Part shown: positions 38,607 through 47,885 of the stretch, one piece after another
Layout of the letters: each line of letters opens with the position of its first letter
How positions within the stretch are numbered: position 1 is the first letter of the stretch
Source of the DNA: DATFQE01 sp963733845
Lineage (GTDB): Bacteria > Actinomycetota > Thermoleophilia > Gaiellales > Gaiellaceae
Assembly: GCA_963733845.1 (NCBI GenBank)
Contig: CAVTEM010000012.1
Span: forward strand, 124,001-188,000
DNA length: 64,000 nt
Direction of reading: 5' to 3'
Translations under genes and position numbers: made by a program
The notes under the pieces: generated by a model
What the model was told of the DNA's origin: nothing
What the model saw: the letters and a program-made list of their open reading frames with translations, nothing else
Databases searched by the model: none

Positions 38607-39957
38607 GCAGCGCCACGGCCTCCACGTGAGGCGTGTGCGGGAACATGTCGACGGGCGTCACGCGCTGGAGCTCGAAGCCCCAGTCGGTCGCGAACTCCTT
38701 GACGTTGCCCGCGAGCGTCGTCGGGTTGCAGGAGACGTAGACGAGCCGCTGCGGCTCCAGGCGGCCGATCCTTCGCAGCGCCTTGCCCGAAAGGCCGGCC
38801 CGAGGCGGATCGACGACGACGACGTCCGGCGGGCCGGCGCGCTCGGCGAGCTCCTCGAGCGAGCGGCCCACCTCACCGGCGTAGAAGGCGGCGTTCACGA
38901 TCCCGTTCAGGTCGGCGTTCTCGATCGCGCAGGCGACTGATTCCTCGCTGACCTCCACCCCCCACACCGTGAGCGCGTCGCGGGCGAGCGTCAGGCCGAT
39001 CGTCCCGATCCCGCAATAGAGGTCGTAGACGCTCTCGCTGCCGGTGAGCGCGGCCGCCTCGCGCGCGAGCGCATAGAGGCGCTCGGCCATGCGCGTGTTC
39101 GTCTGCAGGAACGCGTTCGGCCGGACGCGGAAGCGCAGGTCGAGCAGCCGTTCCTCGATCGCGTCCTCGCCCCAGAGGAGCGTCGACGGCAGGTTCGTCA
39201 CCTCGGCCGGCGTGTCGTTGACCGCCCAGTGGATCGAGCGCACCTCGGGGAAGCGGCGCAGGGTGTCGACGAGCTCGTCGCGCTCGAAGCGCTCGCCCGG
39301 GGCGGTGACGAGCATGACGAGCACCTGGCCCGTGTTGCGGCCCTCCCGGACGACGAGATGCCTGAGGTACCCGGTCTGGTGCTCCTGGTCGTACGCCTCC
39401 AGATGCTCGGCGCGGGCCCAGTCGCGCACCGTGTTGCGGATCGCGTTGCCGAGGTCGGTGGTCAGCCAGCACTTCTCGATCTCGAGCACCTCGTCCCAGC
39501 GGCCGGCCCTGTGGAAGCCGAGCGCCGGCCCCTCCTCCGTCTGCGTGAACGAGTACTCGAGCTTGTTGCGGTAGTGGAAGACCTCCTCGGCGGGGACGAT
39601 CGGCTCGAGCGGCGGCTCGGCTAGCCCGCCGATCCGCTGCAGTGCATCCCTGACCTGCTCGTACTTCGCCGCGACCTGCGCCTCGTAGGCGAGGTCCTGG
39701 AAGCGGCAGCCGCCGCAGGCCGGATAGTGCGCGCAGGGCGCGTCGACCCTGTTCGGGCCGGGCTCGAGGACCTCGGTGGTCAGGGCCTCTGCGTGGTTGC
39801 GCTTCACCTTGGTCACGCGCGCGCGGACGACGTCCCCGGGGAGGCCACGGCGGACGAAGACGACGAAGCCGTTCAGCCGAGCGACGCCGTTGCCGCCGAA
39901 CGCGAGCGACTCGATCCGGAGCTCGAGCTCCTGGTCTTTCTGCACCGGCGCGGCCAC
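38590..39957 (-). CDS. 23S rRNA (uracil-C5)-methyltransferase, RlmD/TrmA family
   Basis: 455 aa from GTG 39957. TRAM domain at residues about 8-65 (LELRIESLAFGGNGVARLNG), the Fe-S Cys set CAHYPACGGCRF plus a later Cys (EIEKCWL), SAM-binding DLYCGIGTIGLTLARDA, VVDPPRAGLS and the catalytic YVSCNPTTLAGN. It methylates a uridine C5 in 23S rRNA (U1939 in RlmD; the exact site is not certain). TACGCT 7 nt upstream of the start suggests a leaderless mRNA, divergent from the cyclase gene. Confidence 0.93.
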   Translation of the reverse strand: MAAPVQKDQELELRIESLAFGGNGVARLNGFVVFVRRGLPGDVVRARVTKVKRNHAEALTTEVLEPGPNRVDAPCAHYPACGGCRFQDLAYEAQVAAKYEQVRDALQRIGGLAEPPLEPIVPAEEVFHYRNKLEYSFTQTEEGPALGFHRAGRWDEVLEIEKCWLTTDLGNAIRNTVRDWARAEHLEAYDQEHQTGYLRHLVVREGRNTGQVLVMLVTAPGERFERDELVDTLRRFPEVRSIHWAVNDTPAEVTNLPSTLLWGEDAIEERLLDLRFRVRPNAFLQTNTRMAERLYALAREAAALTGSESVYDLYCGIGTIGLTLARDALTVWGVEVSEESVACAIENADLNGIVNAAFYAGEVGRSLEELAERAGPPDVVVVDPPRAGLSGKALRRIGRLEPQRLVYVSCNPTTLAGNVKEFATDWGFELQRVTPVDMFPHTPHVEAVALLTRSG

Positions 39958-39964
39958 GCAGGCC

Positions 39965-39970
39965 AGCGTA
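39965..39970 (-). promoter_or_regulatory. -10 element of leaderless promoter
   Basis: TACGCT ends 7 nt upstream of GTG 39957. Confidence 0.5.
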
Positions 39971-40000
39971 ACGGCGCTAGTGCCCCACCGAGGCGCGGCC

Positions 40001-40006
40001 TACACT
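40001..40006 (+). promoter_or_regulatory. -10 element of leaderless promoter
   Basis: TACACT ends 6 nt upstream of GTG 40013. Confidence 0.5.
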
Positions 40007-40012
40007 CGACCT

Positions 40013-43000
40013 GTGCAGATCTGCCCAAATTGCGGGGAAGAGAACCCTCCGCGCTTCCGGCTGTGCGGGTTCTGCGGGACCGCGCTCGTCGTGGAGCTGC
40101 CCGCGCAGGAGCGACGAAAGACCGTCACGGTCTTCTTCTCCGACCTGAAGGGCTCGACGAACCTCGGCGAGGCGCTCGACTCCGAGTCGCTGCGCGAGGT
40201 CATGACCCGCTACTTCGACGAGATGCGGGCGATCCTCGAGCACCACGGCGGCCGGGTCGAGAAGTACATCGGCGACGCGATCATGGCCGTGTTCGGGCTG
40301 CCCCGCGTGCACGAGGACGACGCCCTCCGCGCGGTGCGGGCGGCTCTCGCGACGAAGGAGGCCCTGGCAGCGCTCAACGAGGAGCTTCAGCAGCGTTGGG
40401 GCGTTCAGCTTCAGAACCGGACCGGCGTGAACACGGGCGAGGTGGTCGCGGGCGACCCCACTCAGGGGCAGCGGCTCGTCACGGGCGACGTCGTCAACGT
40501 CGCAGCCCGCCTCGAGCAGGCCGCGCCGACGCTCGAGATCCTGATCGGCGAGCCGACGTATCAGCTGGTTCGCCACGCCGTGGAGGTGGAAGCAGTCGAG
40601 CCGCTCGAGCTGAAGGGCAAGAGCGAGCGCGTCCCGGCGTTTCGGCTGCTCGCAACGCGCGACGCGGAAACCGAGCGACGAACGATGCCGCTGGTCGGCC
40701 GCGAGCACGAGCTCGACGTCCTCGACCGTGCGGTCCGCGCGTCCATCGAGGCATCGTCGTGCCGGATGGTCACGGTTCTGGGCGAGGCGGGCGTCGGCAA
40801 GAGCCGGCTCACGGACGCGTTCGTCGACTCGGCCGTGGGCACCGCGCAGGTCCTCACGGGCCGGTGCCTGCCCTACGGGAGAGGCATCACCTTCTGGCCG
40901 CTCGCCGAGATCGCCCGCGCCGCAGCCGGGATCCGCGACGACGACTCGACGGATATCGCGGCGTCGAAGCTCGCGAGTCTCGTCGCCCCCGACACGGACG
41001 GAGTCGCGGAGCGCGTCGCCTCGGCCGTCGGCCTCTCCCAGAGCCAGTTTCCGCTCGAAGAGCTCTTCTGGGGGACACGCAAGCTCTTCGAGGCGCTCGC
41101 CTCCCGCGGCCCGCTCGTCCTCGTGTTCGAGGACATCCACTGGGCGGAGTCGACGTTCCTCGACCTGATCGACCACCTGGTCGCCTCGATGACCGACGTG
41201 CCGGTCGTCGTTCTCTGTCTCGCCCGGCACGAGCTACTCGAGCACCGCCCGCAATGGGCAGACCGGACCGGTGCGGAGCTGCTCTCGCTCGAGCCACTCT
41301 CGCGCGAGGACGCATCGCGGATCGTCGACAACCTGCTCGGCCGTGTCGGCATCGACGAGCAGGTCCGCGACCGCATCGTCGAGGCCGCGGACGGCAATCC
41401 GCTCTTCGTCGAGCAGCTGCTCTCGATGATGATCGACGAGGGCGTGGTCCGGCGGACCGACGCAGGCTGGGTGGCCGCAGACGCAGTGGCCGAGATCGCG
41501 ATCCCGCCCACGATCAACGCCCTGCTCGCGGCGCGCCTCGACCAGCTCGTGCCCGAGGAGAGGTCCGGGATCGACGCCGCCTCGGTGATCGGGCTCATCT
41601 TCGCGAGCGCCGCCGTCCGGGAGCTCGTCGCCGACCAGCTTCGAGAGCAGGTGGGCAGGCTGCTCGACTCGCTGTCGGGGAAGCAGCTCGTCAGGCCGAA
41701 CCTGTCAATGGTCGACGACGAGGACGCGTTCCGCTTCCAGCACATCCTCATCCGCGACGCCGTCTACAGCGGCCTGCTGAAACGCAACCGGGCCACCTTG
41801 CACGAGCGCTTCGCCGACTGGGGCGAGCGCGTGAACCGCGACCGCGACCGCACCGAGTACGAGGAGATCCTGGGCTATCACCTCGAGCAGGCGTACAGCT
41901 TCCTGGCGGAGCTCGGCCCGCTCGACGACCACGGCCGAGAGATCGGCGTTCGCGCGTTCGAGAAGCTCTCGACCACGGGTCGAAGGGCGTTCGGGCGCGG
42001 CGACATGCCCGCGGCAGCAAACCTCCTGCGCCGCGCTGCCGGCCTGCTTCCCGAGGACGACGCCCGTCGGCTGGAGCTCCTTCCCGACCTCGGTGAGGCC
42101 TTCATGGAAACCGGTGAGTTCGCGTGGGCGCGCGTCTATCTCGAGCAGGCGATCGAGGGCGCTCAGGACGACGTCGTCTCGGCGAAGGCGCGCCTGGTGT
42201 CGGCGCTCGTCCACGCTTACGCGCGCTCCGATGCCGCGTCGACGGCTGGGATCGTCGACGAAGCGGGAGAGGCGATCCCGGTCTTCGAAGGACGCTCCGA
42301 TCACGCGGGGCTGGCGCTCGCGTACCGGTCCCTCGCCTGGGCGCATGGAACCGCGTGCCGCTTCGGCGAGGCCGCGACCGCCGCGCAGCGGGCGGTCGAG
42401 CACGCGACCATCGCGGCCGACGAGCGGCAGCGAACACGAGCGGCATCGCAGTACGCGATCGCGGCACTCCACGGGCCGACACCGGTGAGCGAGGCGATCG
42501 CCTACTGCGAGGAGATCATCGAGCGCGCAAACGGCGATCGTCGCTCCGAAGGCCTGATCACGAGCCTGCTCGCGCCGCTGATCGCGATGAACGGCGATTT
42601 CGACCGGGCTCGCGACCTCTCTCGCCGCGCCAAGCTGATCCTCGAAGACCTCGGCCCGGGCGTGCTCGCGGCGTCGACCTCACAGGAGTCGAGCGTCGTC
42701 GAGATGCTCGCCCGGCGGCCGGAGGTGGCGGAGCACCAGCTGCGCACCGACTTCCAGACTCTCACCGAGATGGGCGAGCGCTACCTCCTCTCGACGATCG
42801 CCGGCGAGCTTGCCCGTGCCGTCTACGCGCAGGGCAGGCTCGACGAGGCCATGGATCTCACACGCGCGGCCGAGGAGCTCGCCGACGAGGACGACGTCGT
42901 CTCGCAGGCGTACTGGCGGTCGGTCCGGGCGCGCGTCCTCGCGCACCAGGGCAAGCTCGACGAGGGCGTGGCGCTCGCGCGCGAGGCGGTCGACATCCTG

Positions 43001-43204
43001 ACCACGACGGACATCCTCGCCCGTCGCGCCGAGGCCCTGATCGACTTCGCCGAGATCCTGGAGACCGCGGGTCGCGCAGAGGCCGCGAGAAACGCCCTGG
43101 ATGATGCGATCGCGCTCCTCGACCAGAAGGAGCACCTTGTCGGCCTCGAGCGGGCGCGGGCGGCGCTCGCGCGCGTCGCCGCCTCCGCGCCCGCTCAGGG
43201 CTGA
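40013..43204 (+). CDS. class III adenylate cyclase with AAA ATPase and TPR region
   Basis: 1063 aa. A zinc ribbon (CPNCGEENPPRFRLCGFCG), then a class III cyclase domain (about 35-205): metal Asp in FFSDLKGSTN and GDAIMAVFG, adenine-selecting Lys in EKYIGDA and Asp in VTGDVVNVAARLEQ, and the transition-state Asn/Arg in the same stretch; all catalytic residues are present. Next an AAA/NACHT-like ATPase (GEAGVGKSRL, VFEDIHWAES) and about 450 residues of TPR-like helices. This is the architecture of actinobacterial signalling ATPases that couple cAMP synthesis to a sensor. The start is supported by a leaderless promoter. Confidence 0.9.
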   Translation: MQICPNCGEENPPRFRLCGFCGTALVVELPAQERRKTVTVFFSDLKGSTNLGEALDSESLREVMTRYFDEMRAILEHHGGRVEKYIGDAIMAVFGLPRVHEDDALRAVRAALATKEALAALNEELQQRWGVQLQNRTGVNTGEVVAGDPTQGQRLVTGDVVNVAARLEQAAPTLEILIGEPTYQLVRHAVEVEAVEPLELKGKSERVPAFRLLATRDAETERRTMPLVGREHELDVLDRAVRASIEASSCRMVTVLGEAGVGKSRLTDAFVDSAVGTAQVLTGRCLPYGRGITFWPLAEIARAAAGIRDDDSTDIAASKLASLVAPDTDGVAERVASAVGLSQSQFPLEELFWGTRKLFEALASRGPLVLVFEDIHWAESTFLDLIDHLVASMTDVPVVVLCLARHELLEHRPQWADRTGAELLSLEPLSREDASRIVDNLLGRVGIDEQVRDRIVEAADGNPLFVEQLLSMMIDEGVVRRTDAGWVAADAVAEIAIPPTINALLAARLDQLVPEERSGIDAASVIGLIFASAAVRELVADQLREQVGRLLDSLSGKQLVRPNLSMVDDEDAFRFQHILIRDAVYSGLLKRNRATLHERFADWGERVNRDRDRTEYEEILGYHLEQAYSFLAELGPLDDHGREIGVRAFEKLSTTGRRAFGRGDMPAAANLLRRAAGLLPEDDARRLELLPDLGEAFMETGEFAWARVYLEQAIEGAQDDVVSAKARLVSALVHAYARSDAASTAGIVDEAGEAIPVFEGRSDHAGLALAYRSLAWAHGTACRFGEAATAAQRAVEHATIAADERQRTRAASQYAIAALHGPTPVSEAIAYCEEIIERANGDRRSEGLITSLLAPLIAMNGDFDRARDLSRRAKLILEDLGPGVLAASTSQESSVVEMLARRPEVAEHQLRTDFQTLTEMGERYLLSTIAGELARAVYAQGRLDEAMDLTRAAEELADEDDVVSQAYWRSVRARVLAHQGKLDEGVALAREAVDILTTTDILARRAEALIDFAEILETAGRAEAARNALDDAIALLDQKEHLVGLERARAALARVAASAPAQG

Positions 43205-43208
43205 CCGT

Positions 43209-44494
43209 CTACTTCATGTAGCCGTTCTCGGTGTCGGAGACGCACTCCAGGATCATCTTCCCCACAGTCTCCGCGTAAATCGAGGGGACCTTCGTGAGGG
43301 TCTCCGCGCACGAACTGGCCCGCTCGTTCACGACGTCGTCGCCGATGACCCGGATCCGCTCTGCCGTGATCGTCCCGGTGCCTGCGTTGGTGAGGTCGAT
43401 CGGATTGCCATTCTCGTTCTTCGCGACCTGGAACGACGTCGCCGTTTCGTTGACGACGAAGTAGTCGGTGCCGGCCTTGAGCGGTGCAGGCAGATTCCCG
43501 GTCGAGCTGAGCCGCACGCCGTCGATGTCCACGAACGTCTTCGGCGATGGAGAACGTGTTCGTCACCGCATTCGCGGTCACGGGGATCCCGTCGTAGCGG
43601 TGGATCGCCTCGATGTTGTAGTCCTTGACCGAGCCCGGCGGGTTGAGGATCTGGCGGATCCATAGGATCGGATTCAGTCTCGCCGAACAGCGACCCGCCG
43701 GCACCGACAGTCGACTGGCTGGTCTGGGGCAAGCACGGGACGCCCGTGAAGCACCGGCCGGTGTCGTTCGTGAGGTCGGTGATGAAGGCCGAGAACGCGA
43801 GCGAGCCGTCCGAGTCGAACTCGAGCGAGGACAGGCTCGTGGGCAGGCTGAAGTGCCGGTTGCCGTCCTCTCCGTCCGGGACGATCGTCCCGGCGGAGCC
43901 GGCCGCGGCGTAGACCGTCGAGTTCGAGACCTCCCGGACCTCCTGGTTCGGGTCTCTCGGGTCCGTGCTGTCACTCTCCCGCTCGTCGACCGAGACGCGT
44001 GCGGTGAGCCGGGTGGACAGCGCGTTCGCGCTGGTCGCCGTGGTCAGGCGAAAGCGCCCGACCCAGACCGCGCCCGGCGTCAGCTTCGCCAGGTTGCAGC
44101 TGATCGTTCCATCTGGCGCCAGACCCGTGCACGTAGTGGTGGAATCGATCGTCGTCTTCTTGAGGATCGCCGTGGTGGGCGCCGTCACGTTGTTGGCGAA
44201 CACGTCGACCAGCGTCGCCTTGAACGTCGGGTGCGTGAGCGATCGGCTCTTCTCGGTGCTCCTGACCGTGACGACGTACTCCATGTAGAACGGAGCCGCG
44301 CCGACCGAACGCGAGACCCCGTCGGTGTCGGAGACGGTGACGCAGAACCGTTTCCCCTTGTCGGGCGACGGACACGGGTTGGGATTCGTGACGTCGTCGG
44401 CTGCGCCCGTGCCGGCGCCGCCGAGAAACGCGCATGCGACCGCCAAGCCGGCAATCACACGCAAAGCCACAGGGAACTTCGACCCACTGGTCAT
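43209..44494 (-). pseudogene. secreted repeat-type protein broken by two frameshifts
   Basis: Start ATG 44494 with AGGAG. Signal peptide (LRVIAGLAVACAFLGGAGTG), then beta-rich extracellular sequence: CVTVSDTDGVSRSVG, TCTGLAPDGTISCNLAKLTP, SSLEFDSDGSLAFSAFITDL, GRCFTGVPCLPQTS. At about 43680 the frame breaks, and another frame continues LNPILWIRQILNPPGSVKDY to TNTFSIAE. At about 43545 it breaks again, and the third frame runs VDIDGVRLSSTGNLPAPLKA to a C-terminal stop at 43209. Joined, it would be about 428 aa with several Cys pairs. No family recognised; indel errors and true decay are both possible. Confidence 0.7.
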
Positions 44495-44616
44495 ATCACT
44501 CCTGGTGTCGGGGGACCGCAGCGCTCCTCCGGCGGTGCGAGGACGAAAGTGTCGAAACCGTAGCGAGCGTGACAGATCTTTCCTAGGCGGTCAACCCAGC
44601 GCGTCGGCGGTGTTCG

Positions 44617-45015
44617 TCAGCGCAGCGTGGTGACGAACACCGTTCGCCGGCGCGGGCCGTCGAACTCGCAGAAGAAGATCCCCTGCCACGTGCCGAGCGC
44701 GAGGCGGCCGTCACGGAGCGGTACGAGCACCTGCGGGCTCATCAGCGACGCACGGATGTGCGAGGGGGCGTTCTCCTCGCCCTCCTCGATGTGCTGCCAG
44801 CCCCACGAATCTCCGACCATGCGCTCGAGCGCAGCCTCGAAGTCGCGCGCGACCGCCGGGTCGGCGTGCTCGTTGATCGTCACCCCGGCCGTCGTGTGCG
44901 GGACGAAGACGAGCGCGGCGGACGCGCCGTCCGCGTCGCCGAGTGCAGCCTCCACGTCCCGGGTGATGTCGACGAGCTGCGTCCTCCGCTCGGTCTCAAC
45001 GGAGATCTCCCGCAC
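44617..45015 (-). CDS. YjbQ/UPF0047 family protein
   Basis: 132 aa from GTG 45015. Signature ALVFVPHTTAGVTINEHADP and the C-terminal LALGTWQGIFFCEFDGPRRR with the metal-binding His and Glu residues (HTTAG, WGWQHIEEGEENAPSHIRAS). Members have weak thiamin-phosphate synthase activity when overproduced; the true role is unknown. TAGGAT lies 6 nt upstream of the start, overlapping the -10 of the divergent peptidase gene. Confidence 0.93.
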   Translation of the reverse strand: MREISVETERRTQLVDITRDVEAALGDADGASAALVFVPHTTAGVTINEHADPAVARDFEAALERMVGDSWGWQHIEEGEENAPSHIRASLMSPQVLVPLRDGRLALGTWQGIFFCEFDGPRRRTVFVTTLR

Positions 45016-45020
45016 GCGAC

Positions 45021-45027
45021 TATCCTA
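45021..45027. promoter_or_regulatory. shared bidirectional leaderless promoter
   Basis: TATCCTA holds two -10 boxes on opposite strands: TATCCT (45021-45026, plus strand, 7 nt before ATG 45034) and TAGGAT (45022-45027, minus strand, 6 nt before GTG 45015). Confidence 0.55.
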
Positions 45028-45033
45028 GGGCGA

Positions 45034-46530
45034 ATGGCAGCCGCACCCCCGACAACGCAGGAGCTCGACCGCATCCGCGACCGCGCCGACCGCTTCATCG
45101 CGGAGCTCGACGAGGAGTACTACCAGCACTTCGCCGGCCTGAAGGACACGCTCGACCTGGCCGCGATCTACGAGCGCTACGAGGACCTCACCACACTCGA
45201 CACGGCCAACAAGATCGGCGCCGCGGTGAACGGCGACAAGCACCTGAAGGAGCTCTGGCGCTTCGGCTGCGAGAACTTCCTCGGCGCGCTCACGCGCGAG
45301 CACAGCGAGAAGGTCGCGATGCTGGAGGCGACCCTCGAGGCCGAGATCGACAGCACGAAGGTGCCCTTCCGCATGCTGCGCCCGACGCTCGGCAACGAGC
45401 CGGACCGCGACAAGCGGCGCGAGATCGACCGGATCCGCACCACGATGACCGAGGAGCACCTGAACCCGGTCTACCTCGATGCCGTCAACGTGCACCACCG
45501 GGGGCTCCGGGAGCTCGGCGAGCCGAGCTACATCGAGCTCTACGGGCGGTTCGGCTACAAGCTGCACGAGCTCGCCGACCAGTGCCGCGAGCTCCTCGAG
45601 TCGACCGAGCGTCTGTACGAGGAGTCCGCGAACCGGCTCTTCCGCGACCGCGTCGGGGTCGGCCTGGACGAGGCGGAGCGCTGGGACGTCCTGCGCGTCT
45701 TCCGCGCCCCGCAGTGGGATCCGCAGTTCCCGAAGGACCGGATGCTGCCGGCGCTCGAGGCGACACTCGAGGGCCTCGGGATCGACCTGCGCTCGCAGGA
45801 GAACGTCCACCTCGACATCGAGCAGCGCCCGAACAAGACTCCGCGCGCCTTCTGCGCGCCGATCGAGGTGCCCGGCAAGGTCATGCTCGTGATCCAGCCG
45901 ATGGGCGGCGCGGACGACTGGCGCGCGCTCTTCCACGAGGCCGGCCACACCGAGCACTACGCGCACACCTCGCCCGACCTCTCGGTCGAGGAGCGACGGC
46001 TTGGCGACAACGCCGTCACCGAGGGCTGGGCCACGCTGATCCAGTCGCTCACGGACGACCCGACCTGGCTGAGCCGCCGGCTCGACTTCCCCAGGCCGCA
46101 GGAGTTCGCCGTCGAGGGCGCTACGGGCTTCCTCTACTTCGTACGGCGCTACTGCGCGAAGCTGCTGTACGAGCTCGAGTTCTTCGCCGTCGACGACGTC
46201 GTCGAGGCGGGGATCGAGCGCCGCTACGTGGAGATCCTCGGCGACGCGCTCAAGATCGAGCCGAGCCCGGCGGACTTCCTCGGCGACATCGACGCCAGCT
46301 TCTACGTGACCGCCTACCTCCGCTCGTGGGCCTTCGAGGCCCAGATGCGAACGCACCTGCGCGAGCGCTTCGGCAGCGACTGGTTCGCCAAGCGCGAGGC
46401 CGGCTCGCTGCTCCGGGAGCTGTGGTCGACCGGCCAGAGCATGGACGCCGACGAACTGCTCGAGGACGTGACCGGCGCGCCGGTGGAGATGGAAGCCGTC
46501 GGCGAGCTGATCAGACAGACGCTGAGCTAG
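45034..46530 (+). CDS. M3-like oligopeptidase (zinc metallopeptidase)
   Basis: 498 aa. All-helical peptidase with the zinc motif LFHEAGHTEHYAHT (HExxH as HEAGH) at about residue 305, and downstream VTEGWATLIQSLTDDP, where the Glu is the third ligand. No signal peptide. Related to the M3/M32-like peptidases found in actinobacteria and Chloroflexi, which degrade peptides in the cytoplasm. The C-terminus YLRSWAFEAQMRTHLRERFG is typical. The gene overlaps the convergent 120-aa gene by 4 bp. Confidence 0.85.
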   Translation: MAAAPPTTQELDRIRDRADRFIAELDEEYYQHFAGLKDTLDLAAIYERYEDLTTLDTANKIGAAVNGDKHLKELWRFGCENFLGALTREHSEKVAMLEATLEAEIDSTKVPFRMLRPTLGNEPDRDKRREIDRIRTTMTEEHLNPVYLDAVNVHHRGLRELGEPSYIELYGRFGYKLHELADQCRELLESTERLYEESANRLFRDRVGVGLDEAERWDVLRVFRAPQWDPQFPKDRMLPALEATLEGLGIDLRSQENVHLDIEQRPNKTPRAFCAPIEVPGKVMLVIQPMGGADDWRALFHEAGHTEHYAHTSPDLSVEERRLGDNAVTEGWATLIQSLTDDPTWLSRRLDFPRPQEFAVEGATGFLYFVRRYCAKLLYELEFFAVDDVVEAGIERRYVEILGDALKIEPSPADFLGDIDASFYVTAYLRSWAFEAQMRTHLRERFGSDWFAKREAGSLLRELWSTGQSMDADELLEDVTGAPVEMEAVGELIRQTLS

Positions 46531-46889
46531 AGCTCGTCGCGCCTGAGCGTGATCGAGCGCACGCGCTGCTCGTCGTCCTCGTCGAGGGCCGCGAAGATGG
46601 CGACGCTGGCCGGCCTTCCGGGCTCCTCGATGTAGAAAGCCACCTGGGCGGGCCGGTGGGGCATGCGCGGGACGAAGGACGGCTCGCCGAACGCGGCGGT
46701 GAACTGCGGCAGGGTCAGCTCGGCGGAATCGTCCACGTCGAGCTCGACGATCTCCGGTGGATCGTCGACGTCGACCTCCGTGAACGCCGGCACGCCGGAG
46801 GCTGCGCGCTCGATCACGCCCGCCGACGGCCGGTCGGCCGAGAGCAGGTCGGCGAGGTTGCGAAGCTCGGAAACGGCGTCGTCGGCCAC
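46527..46889 (-). CDS. hypothetical protein
   Basis: 120 aa from GTG 46889. Acidic, with no signal peptide: SELRNLADLLSADRPSAGVI, then a Val/Asp-rich middle (FTEVDVDDPPEIVELDVDD) and a beta-rich end (AQVAFYIEEPGRPASVAIFA). No family recognised. It lies 2 bp downstream of the HETRH-motif gene on the same strand and so may share its transcript. Confidence 0.65.
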   Translation of the reverse strand: MADDAVSELRNLADLLSADRPSAGVIERAASGVPAFTEVDVDDPPEIVELDVDDSAELTLPQFTAAFGEPSFVPRMPHRPAQVAFYIEEPGRPASVAIFAALDEDDEQRVRSITLRRDEL

Positions 46890-46891
46890 GC

Positions 46892-47854
46892 CTAGATCCG
46901 ATCGAACAGGATGTACTCGGTCTGCACCTCTGATCCGACCGCCCAGGCGTCCGCTTCCTCAGGCAGCGCGTGATACGCCGCGTCGATCGCGTCGTATTTC
47001 TTCCGCAGATCGTCCACCTTCTTCTGGGCAGCCTCTTTCTGCTTCACCGTCGCCTTCGGTTTCTTCTCGAGCTTCTCGAGCGCCGCGATTGCCTTGTCGA
47101 GGGCAGCGCCCACTTTCGAGAGGTCCGTCAACGTCTTGTTGCGCGCCTTCGCCCCTTTTCCGTAGACGCTTTCGTACCACGCCGAGGCCTCGGTTACCTC
47201 GTCTCCGACCCCGGTGAGCGGCGCCTTCTCGGCCGCCTTGGCGATCTTCAGCGGGATGCTCATCTTGTAGGCGATCTTCGCCGCCTTCCACCCCGCGCCC
47301 GCCTTCAGCCGCGCCATCCGGAACCACTGCTCCGCGTGCCGCGTCTCGTGGTAGACGGTGTCCGCCGCGTCCATGATCTCTGCTGAGGACGGCGCTGCCG
47401 CCGCGAACGCCTCCGTTCCCAGAGTGAGCGTCCAGGTCGAAAAGGAGAACCGGCCGGAGTCGTCCATCTTCTTCATCTTCACCTTCGCCGCCGGCACTCC
47501 GGCCTTTGCCAGCTCGGCGTTCGCGGCAACCGCGAACACCTTCGCCCGCTCGAGGGGCTTGAGCGTCGCCCAGTTCGCCTCGACCTTCTTCGCCGCCTCG
47601 ACGAACCGGCCGATCGCGAACGGCGAGCGGATGCCCGTCGTGACCGGTGCCGGCGCCGGAGCCACGGCAGGCGGCGCTGCAGACTCCTGTGGCGTCGTCG
47701 CGGGCGATCAGCGCGGTCACTGCGGCGTTCCCGGCCGACCGCTGCAGCGTGACCAGGAGCTCCCCGGGCGGCGCCTAGAATCGACGGCCGGTGTCGGCGG
47801 CTCGACTCGTTCGCCCTCGCGGTCGATCGACGTAACGGCCGTTCTGCCTGCCAT
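46892..47854 (-). pseudogene. putative eCIS-associated protein with HETRH motif, two compensating frameshifts
   Basis: Reading from ATG 47854 (TATTGT 7 nt upstream) gives MAGRTAVTSIDREGERVEPP, then the frame must move by one base near 47788 to read ELLVTLQRSAGNAAVTALIA, the 'LQRSAGNxAV' tag typical of DUF4157/eCIS-associated proteins. It must move back near 47705 to continue QESAAPPAVAPAPAPVTTGI and the main body (to 46892). The body holds YHETRHAEQWFRMA, a HExxH-like zincin motif with Thr-Arg inside, and a C-terminal coiled coil (KKPKATVKQKEAAQKKVDDL). About 320 aa if repaired. Either assembly indels or a broken gene. Confidence 0.6.
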
Positions 47855-47861
47855 GACCTCG

Positions 47862-47867
47862 ACAATA
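47862..47867 (-). promoter_or_regulatory. -10 element of leaderless promoter
   Basis: TATTGT ends 7 nt upstream of ATG 47854; it supports that ATG as the gene's start. Confidence 0.45.
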
Positions 47868-47885
47868 CGCCTGCCGGCGACGGTG

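Noticed and set aside
39727..42096. Long plus-strand open frame beside the cyclase gene
   Set aside because: It is an offset frame of the cyclase gene, with Arg/Ala/Pro runs and no recognisable domain.
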